DNA of 64,000 nucleotides from Brasilonema sp. CT11 (GCF_017982655.1 NZ_JABXYX010000015.1:1-64000); one strand, 5' to 3'. Positions 32,906-42,705 are shown, numbered from the stretch's first letter. Made by a program: numbers and translations. Notes: a model not told the origin generated them from the letters alone.

Positions 32906-35900
32906 ATGATTGATGATAATGAGTTTCCTCATCTTAGCGAAATTATGACCTCTCCAGTATCTCAAGCTAATACTAAATTTCTCTTGGAAGCAATTGAGAA
33001 ATTGCGCTCCTGTGTAAGAGTAAATAATTTGTCATCCTGGCAATGCTTGGAAGCTGACTTGCCCGTGGCTGACATTAGCACCTGCGACTTTTCGCTTTGG
33101 AGTCTTGCCCAGTTAAATACCAAAGGACACATTGCTTGGACTGGCGGGCAAAAAGTGCTATGGTTGGTGCAAAAATTAGTTATTCCCCAAGATTTACAGG
33201 GTTACCCGCTACAAGGTTTGTCTTTGCGGCTATCACTGGTTTGGTGGGGAGATTCTGCTCAAGTTTATGTCAATGGAAAGTTGGTGCTTGAGGGAGATTT
33301 GTTTGATAGTTCGCCAAGAGTACTACTGAGTGATGCGGTGACACCAGGAGATGAATTTATCATAGCTTTGCGTTTGGTAAGTCCGGGGCATTGTGATGGT
33401 GCTCTTGTTAAGTCGCTGCTGATTTATGAGTCTACGGATGAGAATCGCCCAGATCCTGGTTTTGTGGCTGATGAGTTGGCTGTGATGCAGCGGTTTTTGG
33501 AAACTTTTGAGCCGCAGAGGTTGGAGGATTTGACGGGGAGTGTGGCGGGGATTGATTGGGAGGAAACGAACCGCCCTTCGGGGAAGACCTCCGGTCTCGC
33601 TGCGCTAACGCCAATCCCCCATCGTGACGGAAGCCGCCAAGACGGGGGCTGGACTCACCAAGGCGCAAAGGACGCCAAGGAAGATAAGAAAGAATTTGAG
33701 AATTTACTGTTTGCGGTTCGTCAGAGGTTGCTGGAATCGAAGATTCAAAATCTTAATTCAAAAATCTACTTATTAGGTCATGCTCATCTTGATTTAGCAT
33801 GGCTTTGGCCTGTGAGTGAAACTTGGAAGGCTGCACAAAGTACTTTTGAGTCGGTTCTTAAACTTCAGCAAGATTTTCCGGAGTTGATTTTTTGTCATTC
33901 TTCGCCGGTGCTTTATGCTTGGATTGAAGAACATCGCCCGGATTTGTTTGATGCGATTCAAGAAGCGGTAAAAGCTGGGCGTTGGGAAGTTGTGGGAGGT
34001 TTTTGGGTTGAACCGGAACTAAATTTAATTGCAGGTGAATCTATTGTCCGTCAGTTGTTGTATGGTCAGCGCTATGTGTTGGAGAAGTTTGGCAAGCTTT
34101 CTCCTGTGGTGTGGGTACCAGATAGTTTCGGTTTTTGTGCAACTTTGCCGCAGTTTTTCGCAAGTGCTGGTGTTGAGTATTTCGTGACTCAGAAGTTGCG
34201 CTGGAATGATACGACGAAGTTTGATTACGGTGCTTTTTGGTGGCGATCGCCTGACGGTAGTGAAGTCTTTAGCTATATGTCTGCCCTTGTTGGTGAAGGT
34301 ATCGATCCTGTTAAAATGGCATCCTACGCGTGTGAATGGCAAACTCAAACAGGTCTTTCTGATGCCCTTTGGCTTCCTGGCGTGGGTGACCACGGTGGCG
34401 GTCCCACTCGTGATATGTTAGAAACTGCCCAGCGTTGGCAAAAATCTCCTTTGTTCCCGAAGCTAGAATTTACGACTGCCGAAAATTATCTACAGCAAAT
34501 CAAGAATAGACAACAAAATAATTCTCCCCCTACTCCCGCTACTCCCGCTACTCCCGCTACTCCCCCTACTTCCCCTTCCTCATTCCCCACTTGGGAGGAC
34601 GAACTTTATCTAGAATTCCATCGCGGCTGTTATACCACCCACGCTGACCAAAAACGTTGGAATCGTCGTTGTGAAGGGCTATTGTACCAAGCAGAACTGT
34701 TTGCGGCTTTGGCAACAATTAGCTCTGGGGTGACATATCCGAAAGCTGAACTAGAAACGGCGTGGAAAAAGGTCTTATTTAATCAGTTTCACGATATTCT
34801 GCCTGGTTCTTCGATTAATCAAGTTTATGCGGATGCCCTTCCAACTTGGCAGGAGGTGGAGAAAGTTGGCAATGACATATTGCAGGAGTCTTTGAGTCAT
34901 CTTGCATCCCAAATAAACTTAAGCGAGCCGCCCCAACCCGATGCTGTACCAATTTTCGTCTTTAACTCCTTGAATTGGCAGCGCTCTTCGGTTGTCGCTG
35001 TTGAGCTACCTCAACCTGACTTGGATGCTTGCGTTTATAATCTTGAAGGAGAACTTTTGCCTTCCCAACTGAGCAACGACTCAAAGCTGCTGTTTATAGC
35101 AACCGATGTTCCCTCTGTTGGCTATCGCGTTTTTTGGCTTTGTCCTCAACTGCCTAAAAAAGGCAATAACATAACCCAGTCTGATGATACCAATTCGAGT
35201 TTGCGAAAGCAAGAATATTTTGATCGAAAAAGATTGACCCTGAGCGTTCGCGTAGCGTGTCCGCAGGACTCAGCCGAAGGGTTGACTTTTGAAAATGAGT
35301 TTTTGCGGGTAACTGTTGACGAAGAAACTGGTAATTTGTCGAGTCTTTTTGACAAAGTTAATGATAGAGAAGTTCTCAACGGCGCTGGAAATCAATTACA
35401 AGCTTTCCAAGATAGTGGTCAATATTGGGATGCTTGGAATATTGACCCTAATTATTCTGAGCATCCTTTACCACCAACGCAGCTAAAATCTATTGAGTGG
35501 CTCGAAACTGGACCTGTGCAAACTCGTCTGCGTGTGGTGCGCCAGCTGGGTGAATCAGAGTTTTGCTGTGATTACATATTACAAGGGCGATCGCCAATCC
35601 TGAAAATTACCACAACTGTCAACTGGCAGGAACGTAACTGTTTGGTGAAAGCTGCTTTTCCTTTGAATTTAGAGGCGGACTTTGCCACTTATGAAATTCC
35701 TTGTGGAGCTATTCGCCGTCCGACCAAACCCGAAACTCCAGCAGAAAAGGCGAAATGGGAAGTCCCGGCTTTACGTTGGGCAGATTTAACAACTCCCGCC
35801 ACCGTTAACAATGAAGATACATACGGTGTTAGTCTGTTAAATGATTGTAAATATGGGTACGACAGCCAATCCAATCAATTACGCTTAAGTCTGTTACGCA

Positions 35901-36346
35901 GTCCAAATTGGCCTGATCCAGAAGCAGACAAAGGATTTCATGAATTTACTTATGCTTTGTATCCTCATGCTGGTAGCTGGGAATCAGCCCATACAGTCAG
36001 ACACGCTTATGAATTGCATCTACCGATGGAAGTAATGATGTTGAGTTCTAAGCATCACCAGAACAATAAGTCTTTACCGCCTGTTGGTCGTTTATTAGAT
36101 TTGTCGGCTGACAATTTAATATTAATGGCGTTTAAGCAAGCAGAAGACAACCCAAAACAATGGATTCTCCGATGTTACGAATCTCACGGACAGACAGGCG
36201 ATTTGCAGTTGCAAAGTGATTTGGGGTTGACTCTGGAAGAGTCAGTGGACTTGTTAGAGCACTCTTTGCCCACACCCGAATTCTCATCTGGGCAACAAAT
36301 CTTTACAATTCAACCTTGGAAAATTAGCAGCTTTAGGGTTAGCTGA
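32906..36346 (+). CDS. Alpha-mannosidase, glycoside hydrolase family 38
   Basis: The 1146-residue enzyme hydrolyses terminal alpha-mannose residues. GH38 features are present: the zinc-binding LGHAHLDLAWLWPVSET (about residue 290), the nucleophile region WVPDSFGFCATLPQFF (Asp near 405) and a second-histidine region in FHDILPGSSINQVYAD. The N-terminal 170 residues form a beta-sandwich-like domain and the C-terminal half the usual beta domains (FENEFLRVTVDEETGNLSSL). No signal peptide, so cytoplasmic. The gene holds at least three in-frame repeat insertions: about 33569-33665, 34520-34590 and 35239-35286, adding low-complexity text to surface positions. Length (1146 versus roughly 1050 expected) is explained by these. 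Confidence 0.9.
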   Translation: MIDDNEFPHLSEIMTSPVSQANTKFLLEAIEKLRSCVRVNNLSSWQCLEADLPVADISTCDFSLWSLAQLNTKGHIAWTGGQKVLWLVQKLVIPQDLQGYPLQGLSLRLSLVWWGDSAQVYVNGKLVLEGDLFDSSPRVLLSDAVTPGDEFIIALRLVSPGHCDGALVKSLLIYESTDENRPDPGFVADELAVMQRFLETFEPQRLEDLTGSVAGIDWEETNRPSGKTSGLAALTPIPHRDGSRQDGGWTHQGAKDAKEDKKEFENLLFAVRQRLLESKIQNLNSKIYLLGHAHLDLAWLWPVSETWKAAQSTFESVLKLQQDFPELIFCHSSPVLYAWIEEHRPDLFDAIQEAVKAGRWEVVGGFWVEPELNLIAGESIVRQLLYGQRYVLEKFGKLSPVVWVPDSFGFCATLPQFFASAGVEYFVTQKLRWNDTTKFDYGAFWWRSPDGSEVFSYMSALVGEGIDPVKMASYACEWQTQTGLSDALWLPGVGDHGGGPTRDMLETAQRWQKSPLFPKLEFTTAENYLQQIKNRQQNNSPPTPATPATPATPPTSPSSFPTWEDELYLEFHRGCYTTHADQKRWNRRCEGLLYQAELFAALATISSGVTYPKAELETAWKKVLFNQFHDILPGSSINQVYADALPTWQEVEKVGNDILQESLSHLASQINLSEPPQPDAVPIFVFNSLNWQRSSVVAVELPQPDLDACVYNLEGELLPSQLSNDSKLLFIATDVPSVGYRVFWLCPQLPKKGNNITQSDDTNSSLRKQEYFDRKRLTLSVRVACPQDSAEGLTFENEFLRVTVDEETGNLSSLFDKVNDREVLNGAGNQLQAFQDSGQYWDAWNIDPNYSEHPLPPTQLKSIEWLETGPVQTRLRVVRQLGESEFCCDYILQGRSPILKITTTVNWQERNCLVKAAFPLNLEADFATYEIPCGAIRRPTKPETPAEKAKWEVPALRWADLTTPATVNNEDTYGVSLLNDCKYGYDSQSNQLRLSLLRSPNWPDPEADKGFHEFTYALYPHAGSWESAHTVRHAYELHLPMEVMMLSSKHHQNNKSLPPVGRLLDLSADNLILMAFKQAEDNPKQWILRCYESHGQTGDLQLQSDLGLTLEESVDLLEHSLPTPEFSSGQQIFTIQPWKISSFRVS
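33569..33665. repeat. Nested repeats inside the alpha-mannosidase gene
   Basis: The stretch contains CGCCCTTCGGGGAAGACC and CGCTGCGCTAACGCC, blocks of dispersed cyanobacterial repeats. It ends in heptamer-type CGCAAAGGACGCCAAGG like that at 53284. The frame stays open and encodes RPSGKTSGLAALTPIPHRDG and further filler. This looks like repeats inserted within an older heptameric repeat. Confidence 0.6.
35239..35286. repeat. 48-bp small-repeat insertion in alpha-mannosidase with TTGAC duplication
   Basis: TTGAC occurs at 35234-35238 and again at 35282-35286. Removing 48 bp gives a continuous KRLTFENEF reading. The insert encodes LSVRVACPQDSAEGLT and includes the palindromic GCGTAGCGTGTCC block also seen at 61345 and 45551. 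The length is a multiple of three. Confidence 0.65.
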
Positions 36347-36347
36347 G

Positions 36348-36382
36348 GGGTTTGTGATTGTGTTAAACACAATCACAAACCC
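36348..36382. terminator. Bidirectional terminator between alpha-mannosidase and psbN
   Basis: GGGTTTGTGATTGTGTT and its exact reverse complement flank one base: a perfect 17-bp stem between the convergent ends of the two genes. Confidence 0.75.
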
Positions 36383-36389
36383 ATGAACT

Positions 36390-36521
36390 TTAATCTTCGT
36401 GATCTTCAAAGGGATCGCTCAATTCCTTACCAGGAGGGCCAAAAGAGGTATAGATGGAGAACGCCGTAATGAGGATCACAACAGCGCCGACAGAAATACT
36501 AAGAACTATTGCGGGTTCCAT
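36390..36521 (-). CDS. psbN: Photosystem II assembly protein PsbN
   Basis: The 43-residue frame reads MEPAIVLSISVGAVVILITA, then FSIYTSFGPPGKELSDPFED and HED, which is PsbN. It has one transmembrane helix and is needed for PSII repair and assembly rather than being a stable subunit. It lies on the strand opposite psbH, which begins 84 bp away, the conserved arrangement in cyanobacteria and plastids. The psbB and psbT genes are not adjacent here. Confidence 0.96.
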   Translation of the reverse strand: MEPAIVLSISVGAVVILITAFSIYTSFGPPGKELSDPFEDHED

Positions 36522-36604
36522 GACAAGTATCGATTATGTGTCCTATTCCTATAGAATATTACAGAAGATTAAAAAATGCTTTGGCAACTCATATTAGGTG
36601 AACT

Positions 36605-36811
36605 ATGGCACAAAGGACGCAATTGGGAGATATCCTCAAACCTTTAAACTCTGAGTATGGTAAAGTGACTCCAGGTTGGGGTACTACCCCCGTGATGGCT
36701 GTTTTTATTTTGCTATTTTTCGTGTTTCTGTTGATTATTCTGCAACTCTATAACAAGTCCTTCACGATCCAAGATGTTTTGGTTGACTGGCGGGCTTTGG
36801 GCGTTAAATGA
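36605..36811 (+). CDS. psbH: Photosystem II protein H
   Basis: The 68-residue protein starts [20 protein letters not shown] and has one thylakoid-membrane helix ([20 protein letters not shown]). Ends [12 protein letters not shown]. PsbH stabilises PSII and assists electron-acceptor-side assembly. Divergent from psbN. A factor-independent terminator follows 43 bp after the stop. Confidence 0.97.
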   Translation: MAQRTQLGDILKPLNSEYGKVTPGWGTTPVMAVFILLFFVFLLIILQLYNKSFTIQDVLVDWRALGVK

Positions 36812-36853
36812 TGTTTCTAGTCCAAAAACCTGGATAACAATATGTTACTCCAC

Positions 36854-36878
36854 ACCCGGCTCCCGTCCGGGTTTTTTT
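36854..36878 (+). terminator. Terminator after psbH
   Basis: ACCCGG and CCGGGT pair around a short loop and are followed by TTTTTTT. Classic intrinsic terminator. Confidence 0.85.
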
Positions 36879-37072
36879 GTCAGTTGTGAGGGCATGGCGA
36901 TCACCAATGGTTGCTCCCTGTGTCCCTTGGACACGCTGCGCGAACGGAGCATCGCACAATTCATATCCTGATTCAGGAACGCCAAAATTATGATCGCAGC
37001 AATGACGGTAACTATTGATTAAACTACATATGTGGGTTTCCAATGCGGTTTTTGATGTGACTGGAGAAAAAC

Positions 37073-37369
37073 ATGAATGTATTTGGTATCGGTTTGCCGG
37101 AGATGGCTGTAATCTTTGTGGTAGCACTGTTAATATTTGGTCCGAAAAAGCTACCAGAAGTTGGTCGCAGTCTAGGAAAAGCAATTCGTGGTTTTCAAGA
37201 AGCTTCTAAGGAGTTTCAAAACGAGTTTCAAAAAGAAGCAGTTGAGTTGCAAGAAGCAGTGAAAACGACTGCTGAACTAGATACCAAGCAAACAACTCAA
37301 CCAGAAACTAAGCAAATAGAAGCAACTAAGTTGGAGCAAGACACTGCGAGTTCTGCCCAAAAAAGCTAG
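37073..37369 (+). CDS. tatA: Twin-arginine translocase subunit TatA/TatE
   Basis: The 98-residue protein begins MNVFGIGLPEMAVIFVVALL with the membrane helix, then the hinge FGPKKLPEVGRSLGKAIRGF and a long charged amphipathic helix. It forms the channel for folded proteins in thylakoid and plasma membranes. The polar C-terminal tail rich in Gln/Glu/Thr is normal. It is followed 12 bp later by pth, suggesting co-transcription. Confidence 0.93.
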   Translation: MNVFGIGLPEMAVIFVVALLIFGPKKLPEVGRSLGKAIRGFQEASKEFQNEFQKEAVELQEAVKTTAELDTKQTTQPETKQIEATKLEQDTASSAQKS

Positions 37370-37381
37370 ACACAAGGCAAA

Positions 37382-38023
37382 ATGACAGAAGCTGTTGCTA
37401 AAAAAACTTTGGTCATTCCCCAGCTAATTGTCGGGTTGGGGAACCCAGAACCCAAGTATGATCAAACACGCCACAATATTGGTTTTGCTGCTGTAGACGC
37501 GCTATCTCGTTCTTGGAAGATTCCCTTGGCAGAAAATCGTAAGTTTCAAGGCGAATATGGCGAAGGAATTGCACCAAATAGAGATAAAATCCGTTTGTTG
37601 AAGCCACTGACTTATATGAATCTTTCAGGACAAGCAATGCAAGCCGTTACAAGCTGGTATAAGCTGCAACCTGAGTTGGTTTTAGTTATTTATGATGATA
37701 TGGATTTGCCTTTGGGAAAAACTCGCTTGCGCTTATCTGGTTCCGCTGGAGGACATAATGGTATGAAAAGCGCGATCGCACACCTTGGGACACAAAACTT
37801 TCCTCGTTTACGTATCGGCATTGGTAAACCAAAAAATGCAGCGAGTAACGACGAACATGGTACTGTTTCTCATGTCTTAGGACGATTTTCTGCTGCTGAA
37901 AATCAGATGGTTTCTGTTGTACTACAGTTTGTGGGCGAATGCGTAGAACTCAGCCTGAAGCAGGGAGTAGAAAAGGCGATGAATGTCTGTAATAGCCGCT
38001 CTTTTGATAGTTCGCAATCTTAG
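37382..38023 (+). CDS. pth: Peptidyl-tRNA hydrolase
   Basis: The 213-residue enzyme releases tRNA from peptidyl-tRNA that drops off the ribosome. Signature regions are present: IVGLGNPEPKYDQTRHNIGF with the catalytic histidine, LKPLTYMNLSGQAM, VIYDDMDLPLGKTRLRLSGS and AGGHNGMKSAIAHLGTQNFP. It starts 12 bp after tatA. Confidence 0.96.
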   Translation: MTEAVAKKTLVIPQLIVGLGNPEPKYDQTRHNIGFAAVDALSRSWKIPLAENRKFQGEYGEGIAPNRDKIRLLKPLTYMNLSGQAMQAVTSWYKLQPELVLVIYDDMDLPLGKTRLRLSGSAGGHNGMKSAIAHLGTQNFPRLRIGIGKPKNAASNDEHGTVSHVLGRFSAAENQMVSVVLQFVGECVELSLKQGVEKAMNVCNSRSFDSSQS

Positions 38024-38190
38024 GTGTATTTTTGACATTCCCAGTACTGAAATAGGTGAGCTAAGCTCACCCATTTCAATAAGAAGTAGAATTGTTGGGC
38101 TGAGTGCGGCTGTTCTTCACTTCAAATATTACACATAAGACATGAGTTTCTGACTCACTTGGCGTATTCTATGGTTTTGTAAACCGACTA

Positions 38191-38217
38191 AATCGTACCC
38201 CTGTAGGGGGTACGATT
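38191..38217. terminator. Bidirectional terminator between pth and rpsU
   Basis: AATCGTACCCC and GGGGTACGATT are exact reverse complements around a 5-base loop, between convergent genes. Confidence 0.6.
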
Positions 38218-38310
38218 CATGTTGTCTAATTTTTATATCAAGGCTACCGAATCTATTTAAGCTTCTCTAACATAGTGAACGTAGTCAAGGAACGTCAGTT
38301 CCAATTCGGT

Positions 38311-38490
38311 TTATCTCATACTTCGCTTGCGTCTTGCAGCTACAGCCTTGCGTTTACGTTTTTCTAATGGTGTTTCAAAGTGTCTGTGAAACTTGACATC
38401 AGCTAAGATTCCTGCTTTGGAAACTTGCCGTTTAAATCGACGCAAAGCCGAATCAATTCCTTCATTGTCTCCTAAAAGCACTTGGGTCAT
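38311..38490 (-). CDS. rpsU: 30S ribosomal protein S21
   Basis: The 59-residue frame reads [20 protein letters not shown], then [20 protein letters not shown] and [19 protein letters not shown]. It is a typical cyanobacterial S21 with the basic C-terminal helix, and it joins the 30S platform near the anti-Shine-Dalgarno. A purine-rich GAGGAAGA precedes the ATG. Confidence 0.95.
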   Translation of the reverse strand: MTQVLLGDNEGIDSALRRFKRQVSKAGILADVKFHRHFETPLEKRKRKAVAARRKRSMR

Positions 38491-38611
38491 TCTTCTTCCT
38501 CATGAACAATACTCTCATTGTAGTGCGACTGCAACCGGCAGCGAAACTTCCCTTGACAAAAGTAGGAGAAAGGGAAAAGTAGAGGGAATCAGGGAACAAG
38601 AAGATTAATGA

Positions 38612-39472
38612 CTAATAACTATCTTGCTCGGGCATTTTGATAGAAAGAGCTAATTGATATAATTGACGACGGGGAAAGGAAATTTCTTTTGATAACTGAC
38701 GGCTGGCTTGCGATCGCGATATTCCCTGACTCATGATCTTTTGTAACTCTGCTTTGAGTTCTTCTTCTGAAAGTTGCGGTTGAGTGGGTGGTGTTCCTCC
38801 GACAACTAAAGTGTATTCACCTTGAGGTTCGCGTTGGGTGTAATGAAGAATTGCTGATTCAATACTTCCCCGCAAAAATTCCTCATACAACTTAGTTAAC
38901 TCCCGCGCGATGACGATTTGGCGAGTGTTTCCAAAGACTTCTGCTAAATCTTCCAAAGTTTCGCGTAGGCGGTGAGGAGACTCGTAGAAAATGAGTGTGC
39001 GAGGTTCTATTTTCAGGGATTCTAAGTGCGATCGCCTTTGTTGACTTTTAACTGGTAAAAATCCTTCAAAAACAAATTTATCCGTTGGTAATCCAGCTGC
39101 ACTTAATGCAGTCATTGCTGCATTTGCACCAGGGATTGGCACAACTGTTATCCCAGCCTCAACAGAAACTTTAATGAGTTCATATCCAGGATCAGAAATT
39201 CCTGGTATACCTGCATCAGTCACCAGAGCGATCGCTTTCCCGTTACTGAGTTGCTCTAATAACTCTGGAATCCGACTACTACGGTTGTGTTCATGGTAAC
39301 TCACCTGTGGCGTTGTCACTTGAAAATGTTGTAGCAATCTACCTGTGTGGCGTGTATCTTCCGCCGCAATGATATCCACTGTCTGCAAAATTTTCACTGC
39401 CCGGAATGTCATATCTTCCAGGTTACCAATAGGTGTGCCGACAACGTAAAGTGTTCCTGGTTTTATATCCAT
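38612..39472 (-). CDS. rsmI: 16S rRNA (cytidine1402-2'-O)-methyltransferase RsmI
   Basis: The 286-residue protein has the tetrapyrrole-methylase fold: GTLYVVGTPIGNLEDMTFRA, AAEDTRHTGRLLQHF, VTDAGIPGISDPGYEL, and PGANAAMTALSAAGLPTDKF, all RsmI signatures. It methylates C1402 in the ribosomal decoding centre with SAM. It ends in a helical tail (LKAELQKIMSQGISRSQASR) as usual. Confidence 0.95.
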   Translation of the reverse strand: MDIKPGTLYVVGTPIGNLEDMTFRAVKILQTVDIIAAEDTRHTGRLLQHFQVTTPQVSYHEHNRSSRIPELLEQLSNGKAIALVTDAGIPGISDPGYELIKVSVEAGITVVPIPGANAAMTALSAAGLPTDKFVFEGFLPVKSQQRRSHLESLKIEPRTLIFYESPHRLRETLEDLAEVFGNTRQIVIARELTKLYEEFLRGSIESAILHYTQREPQGEYTLVVGGTPPTQPQLSEEELKAELQKIMSQGISRSQASRQLSKEISFPRRQLYQLALSIKMPEQDSY

Positions 39473-39588
39473 GAATAAATATTATCTTGTGTGTTGAGTG
39501 GAGCTTCTGACAATTTTTAATTGTGTGTATTCTATCCAGCGAAAAGCGTACGATAGAAAGAAAAATTTATTGTAGTCACTTTTTACGA

Positions 39589-40950
39589 ATGGACACGATC
39601 AAATACACGCTTAGCGAAAACCAAATACCACAGTCCTGGTATAATATCCAGGCTGATTTACCCACGCCGATGGCACCAGTGTTACACCCTGGTACACATC
39701 AGCCAATTACAGCAAAAGACTTAGAACCCCTTTTTCCAGCAGCCCTGATTTCCCAAGAGGTTACCACTGAACGCTGGATTGAAATTCCTGAGGAAGTACA
39801 ATCCATTTACCGTCAGTGGCGACCAACTCCACTTTACCGCGCCCGACGCCTAGAGCAAGCCCTTGATACCCCTGCTAAAATTTACTACAAGTACGAAGGT
39901 GTCAGTCCAGCTGGTAGCCACAAACCTAATACAGCGATTCCACAGGCTTATTACAACAAGCAAGCAGGGGTAAAGCGCCTGACAACAGAAACTGGTGCAG
40001 GGCAATGGGGTTCTTCGCTGGCAGTTGCTGGTGCTTTTTTTGGCTTAGAAGTCGTGGTTTACATGGTAAAAGTAAGCTATCGACAAAAGCCATATCGTCG
40101 CGCTTTTATGGAATCTTTTGGTGCGCGTGTTATAGCTAGCCCCAGTGATGAGACACAAGCAGGGCGAAAGATTCTCCAAGAAAATCCTGATAGCACAGGC
40201 AGTTTGGGCATCGCCATTAGTGAAGCGGTAGAAGTGGCAGCTCAAGATGAGCAGACAAAATATGCATTAGGTAGCGTGTTGAATCATGTGCTACATCATC
40301 AAACTGTCATCGGTCAAGAAGCGCTGACACAACTGGAACAAGCAGGTGACTATCCTGATATTATCGTGGGTTGTACAGGTGGCGGTAGTAACTTTGCTGG
40401 TATTGCCTTTCCCTTCATGGGTGCAAAGCTGCGCGGTGAGCAGAATAATATCAAATTTGTAGCAGTTGAACCGGCTGCTTGCCCAACCTTAACTAAGGGC
40501 AAATATACATATGACTTTGGTGATACAGCACATCTCACTCCCCTTGTCAAGATGCACACTTTGGGCAGTACCTTTATTCCCCAAGGCATTCATGCAGGCG
40601 GGTTGCGGTATCATGGTATGGCACCTTTGCTCAGTCACGTTGTAGATTTGGGTTTGATTGAAACAAGAGCTTTCACACAACTTGATTGTTTTGCATCTGG
40701 TTTAACTTTTGCCCGTACTGAAGGTATTTTACCTGCCCCTGAAGCCAATCATGCAGTCAAGGGTGCGATTGATGAAGCACTACGCTGCAAGGAAGAAGGA
40801 GTGAGTAAGACCATCCTATTCAATTTGTGTGGTCACGGTCACTTCGATATGCAAGCGTACATGGATTATCAGGCAGGATTGTTACGCGATACTGAATATA
40901 GTGCTGAAGAAATAGCGATGGCGCTGTCAGGCTTGCCTGTGATTCGTTGA
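39589..40950 (+). CDS. trpB2: TrpB2-type tryptophan synthase beta chain
   Basis: The 453-residue PLP enzyme condenses indole and serine. Motifs: [16 protein letters not shown] (PLP lysine), [29 protein letters not shown] (phosphate cup) and [14 protein letters not shown]. The long N-terminal extension and sequence type place it in the TrpB2 group, which differs from the trp-operon TrpB1. ATG 39589 matches the family start; the frame is open 22 codons upstream. Its end overlaps or abuts the PfkB gene (5-bp gap to ATG), implying one transcript with the kinase. Confidence 0.92.
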   Translation: MDTIKYTLSENQIPQSWYNIQADLPTPMAPVLHPGTHQPITAKDLEPLFPAALISQEVTTERWIEIPEEVQSIYRQWRPTPLYRARRLEQALDTPAKIYYKYEGVSPAGSHKPNTAIPQAYYNKQAGVKRLTTETGAGQWGSSLAVAGAFFGLEVVVYMVKVSYRQKPYRRAFMESFGARVIASPSDETQAGRKILQENPDSTGSLGIAISEAVEVAAQDEQTKYALGSVLNHVLHHQTVIGQEALTQLEQAGDYPDIIVGCTGGGSNFAGIAFPFMGAKLRGEQNNIKFVAVEPAACPTLTKGKYTYDFGDTAHLTPLVKMHTLGSTFIPQGIHAGGLRYHGMAPLLSHVVDLGLIETRAFTQLDCFASGLTFARTEGILPAPEANHAVKGAIDEALRCKEEGVSKTILFNLCGHGHFDMQAYMDYQAGLLRDTEYSAEEIAMALSGLPVIR

Positions 40951-40955
40951 ACTAT

Positions 40956-41816
40956 ATGAAAAAAAATGGGTTATTTGTCGGTTTAGTCACTTTAGATTTG
41001 ATTTACCTTGCCCAATCTCCTCCTCAGAGTAATCAGAAAATAGTCGCTGCTGACTACACTGTTGCAGCAGGTGGTCCAGCAACAAACGCGGCTGTTACTT
41101 TCAGTCATTTGGGTAATCAAGCGACAGTCTTGGGCGTAGTAGGTTGTCATCCCATGACGCAGTTGATAAAAGGAGATTTAGCAAATTATAAAGTTGAAAT
41201 AATTGACCTTGATCCCAACACACAAAACGCGCCACCAGTTTCTTCTATCATTGTCACCCAAGCAACTGGTGAACGCGCAGTCGTTTCCATAAACGCTGTC
41301 AAAACTCAAGCAAACCGTGAATCTATTTCGCCAGAAATTTTACAAGACGTTGACATTGTTTTAATAGATGGACATCAAATAACTGTTGGAAGTGAAATTG
41401 CCCAAATAGCTAAAGCAAGGAATATCCCAGTTGTTATCGATGGTGGTAGTTGGAAAAACGGGTTTGAGAAAGTTTTACCTTTTGTAGATTACGCTATTTG
41501 TTCTGCTAATTTTCATCCGCCCAACTGCGAAACTGAAGATGAGGTTTTTAGCTATCTGAGTGGATTTGGTATTTGTCACATTGCTATCACTCATGGAGAA
41601 AAACCGATTCGATATCTTGAAGATGGAAAAGCTGGCGTTATAGATGTACCTGCTGTTCAAGCTGTTGATACACTGGGGGCTGGAGATATTTTCCACGGTG
41701 CTTTTTGTCATCATATTTTACAGGAAAGTTTTATCACTGCGTTGCAGCAAGCAGCTCATATGACGGCTTTATCCTGTCAATTTTTTGGCACGCGGCGCTG
41801 GATGCATTCCCAGTAG
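40956..41816 (+). CDS. PfkB-family carbohydrate kinase
   Basis: The 286-residue protein starts MKKNGLFVGLVTLDLIYLAQ and has the PfkB signature AAGGPATNAAVTFSHLGN and the ATP/anion-hole motif AVDTLGAGDIFHGAFCHHIL with catalytic Asp. It phosphorylates a sugar or nucleoside-like substrate that cannot be named from sequence. It sits between trpB2 and cysQ on the same strand, 5 bp after trpB2. A TTG three codons earlier is an alternative start. Confidence 0.85.
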   Translation: MKKNGLFVGLVTLDLIYLAQSPPQSNQKIVAADYTVAAGGPATNAAVTFSHLGNQATVLGVVGCHPMTQLIKGDLANYKVEIIDLDPNTQNAPPVSSIIVTQATGERAVVSINAVKTQANRESISPEILQDVDIVLIDGHQITVGSEIAQIAKARNIPVVIDGGSWKNGFEKVLPFVDYAICSANFHPPNCETEDEVFSYLSGFGICHIAITHGEKPIRYLEDGKAGVIDVPAVQAVDTLGAGDIFHGAFCHHILQESFITALQQAAHMTALSCQFFGTRRWMHSQ

Positions 41817-41865
41817 TCGATTGCTGATTTTAAAATAGGCAGGGGACAAACAGACAAGGAAATAA

Positions 41866-42705
41866 ATGAAAGACTTAGAAAAAATTTTAGAACTAGCTCG
41901 TTCCGTGGGTTGGGGGGCAACAGATAGACTACGATTTTATTACCGCCAGACCGACAACATAGAAGTACAGTATAAACAAAATGAAAATGAGCCTGTCACT
42001 ATTGCAGATGTCAATGTCAATAATTACATCCTGGAGAATCTACAAGTTGCTTTAGGCAAAGAGGATTTTGCTTACATTAGCGAAGAAACTTACAAAGGGG
42101 AACAAGTTCAGCAAGAATGGGTATGGATCATTGACCCTTTGGATGGTACACGAGACTTCATCAAAAAAACTGGGGAATATGCTATCCACATCGCATTAGT
42201 GCAGGGAACACGCCCAGTGCTCGCCGTGGTAGCAGTACCTGAAGCAGAAAAGTTGTATTATGCCATAAAGGGAGGCGGTGCTTTTGTAGAAACGCGCGAA
42301 CGCAAAACTTTACCACTACAAGTATCGTCACGAGAACGCATTGAGGATTTAACTTTAGTTGTCAGTCGTAGCCACCGTAACGAAAGATTAAATTACCTAC
42401 TGCAACACCTACCATGTCAAAATCAGAAATCAGTTGGCAGTGTGGGCGGCAAAATTGCTGCAATTGTGGAACAACGAGCAGATATTTATATTTCTCTTTC
42501 TGGTAACTCTGCTCCCAAAGATTGGGATATAGCTGCTCCGGAACTGATTTTAACAGAAGCAGGTGGTGAGTTTACTCATTTTGATGGCACCCCGTTGCAA
42601 TATAACATTGGTGATGTGAATCAGTGGGGAGGTTTGCTTGCAAGCAACGGGCAGTATCACGAGGTGCTGTGTCGGGAAGCCGAAAGGATTTTAGCAGAGT
42701 TTTAA
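41866..42705 (+). CDS. cysQ: 3'(2'),5'-bisphosphate nucleotidase / inositol monophosphatase family (CysQ type)
   Basis: The 279-residue protein has the metal-dependent phosphatase motifs YISEET (Glu ligand), WIIDPLDGTRDFIKKTGEYA (DPLDGT) and the C-terminal PKDWDIAAPELILTEAGGEF. The FIKKTGEYA segment points to the CysQ branch, which degrades PAP (3'-phosphoadenosine 5'-phosphate) from sulfate assimilation, rather than inositol phosphatase. It is 49 bp after the PfkB gene. A hairpin with CCGCAG/CTGCGG base follows the stop. Confidence 0.9.
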   Translation: MKDLEKILELARSVGWGATDRLRFYYRQTDNIEVQYKQNENEPVTIADVNVNNYILENLQVALGKEDFAYISEETYKGEQVQQEWVWIIDPLDGTRDFIKKTGEYAIHIALVQGTRPVLAVVAVPEAEKLYYAIKGGGAFVETRERKTLPLQVSSRERIEDLTLVVSRSHRNERLNYLLQHLPCQNQKSVGSVGGKIAAIVEQRADIYISLSGNSAPKDWDIAAPELILTEAGGEFTHFDGTPLQYNIGDVNQWGGLLASNGQYHEVLCREAERILAEF

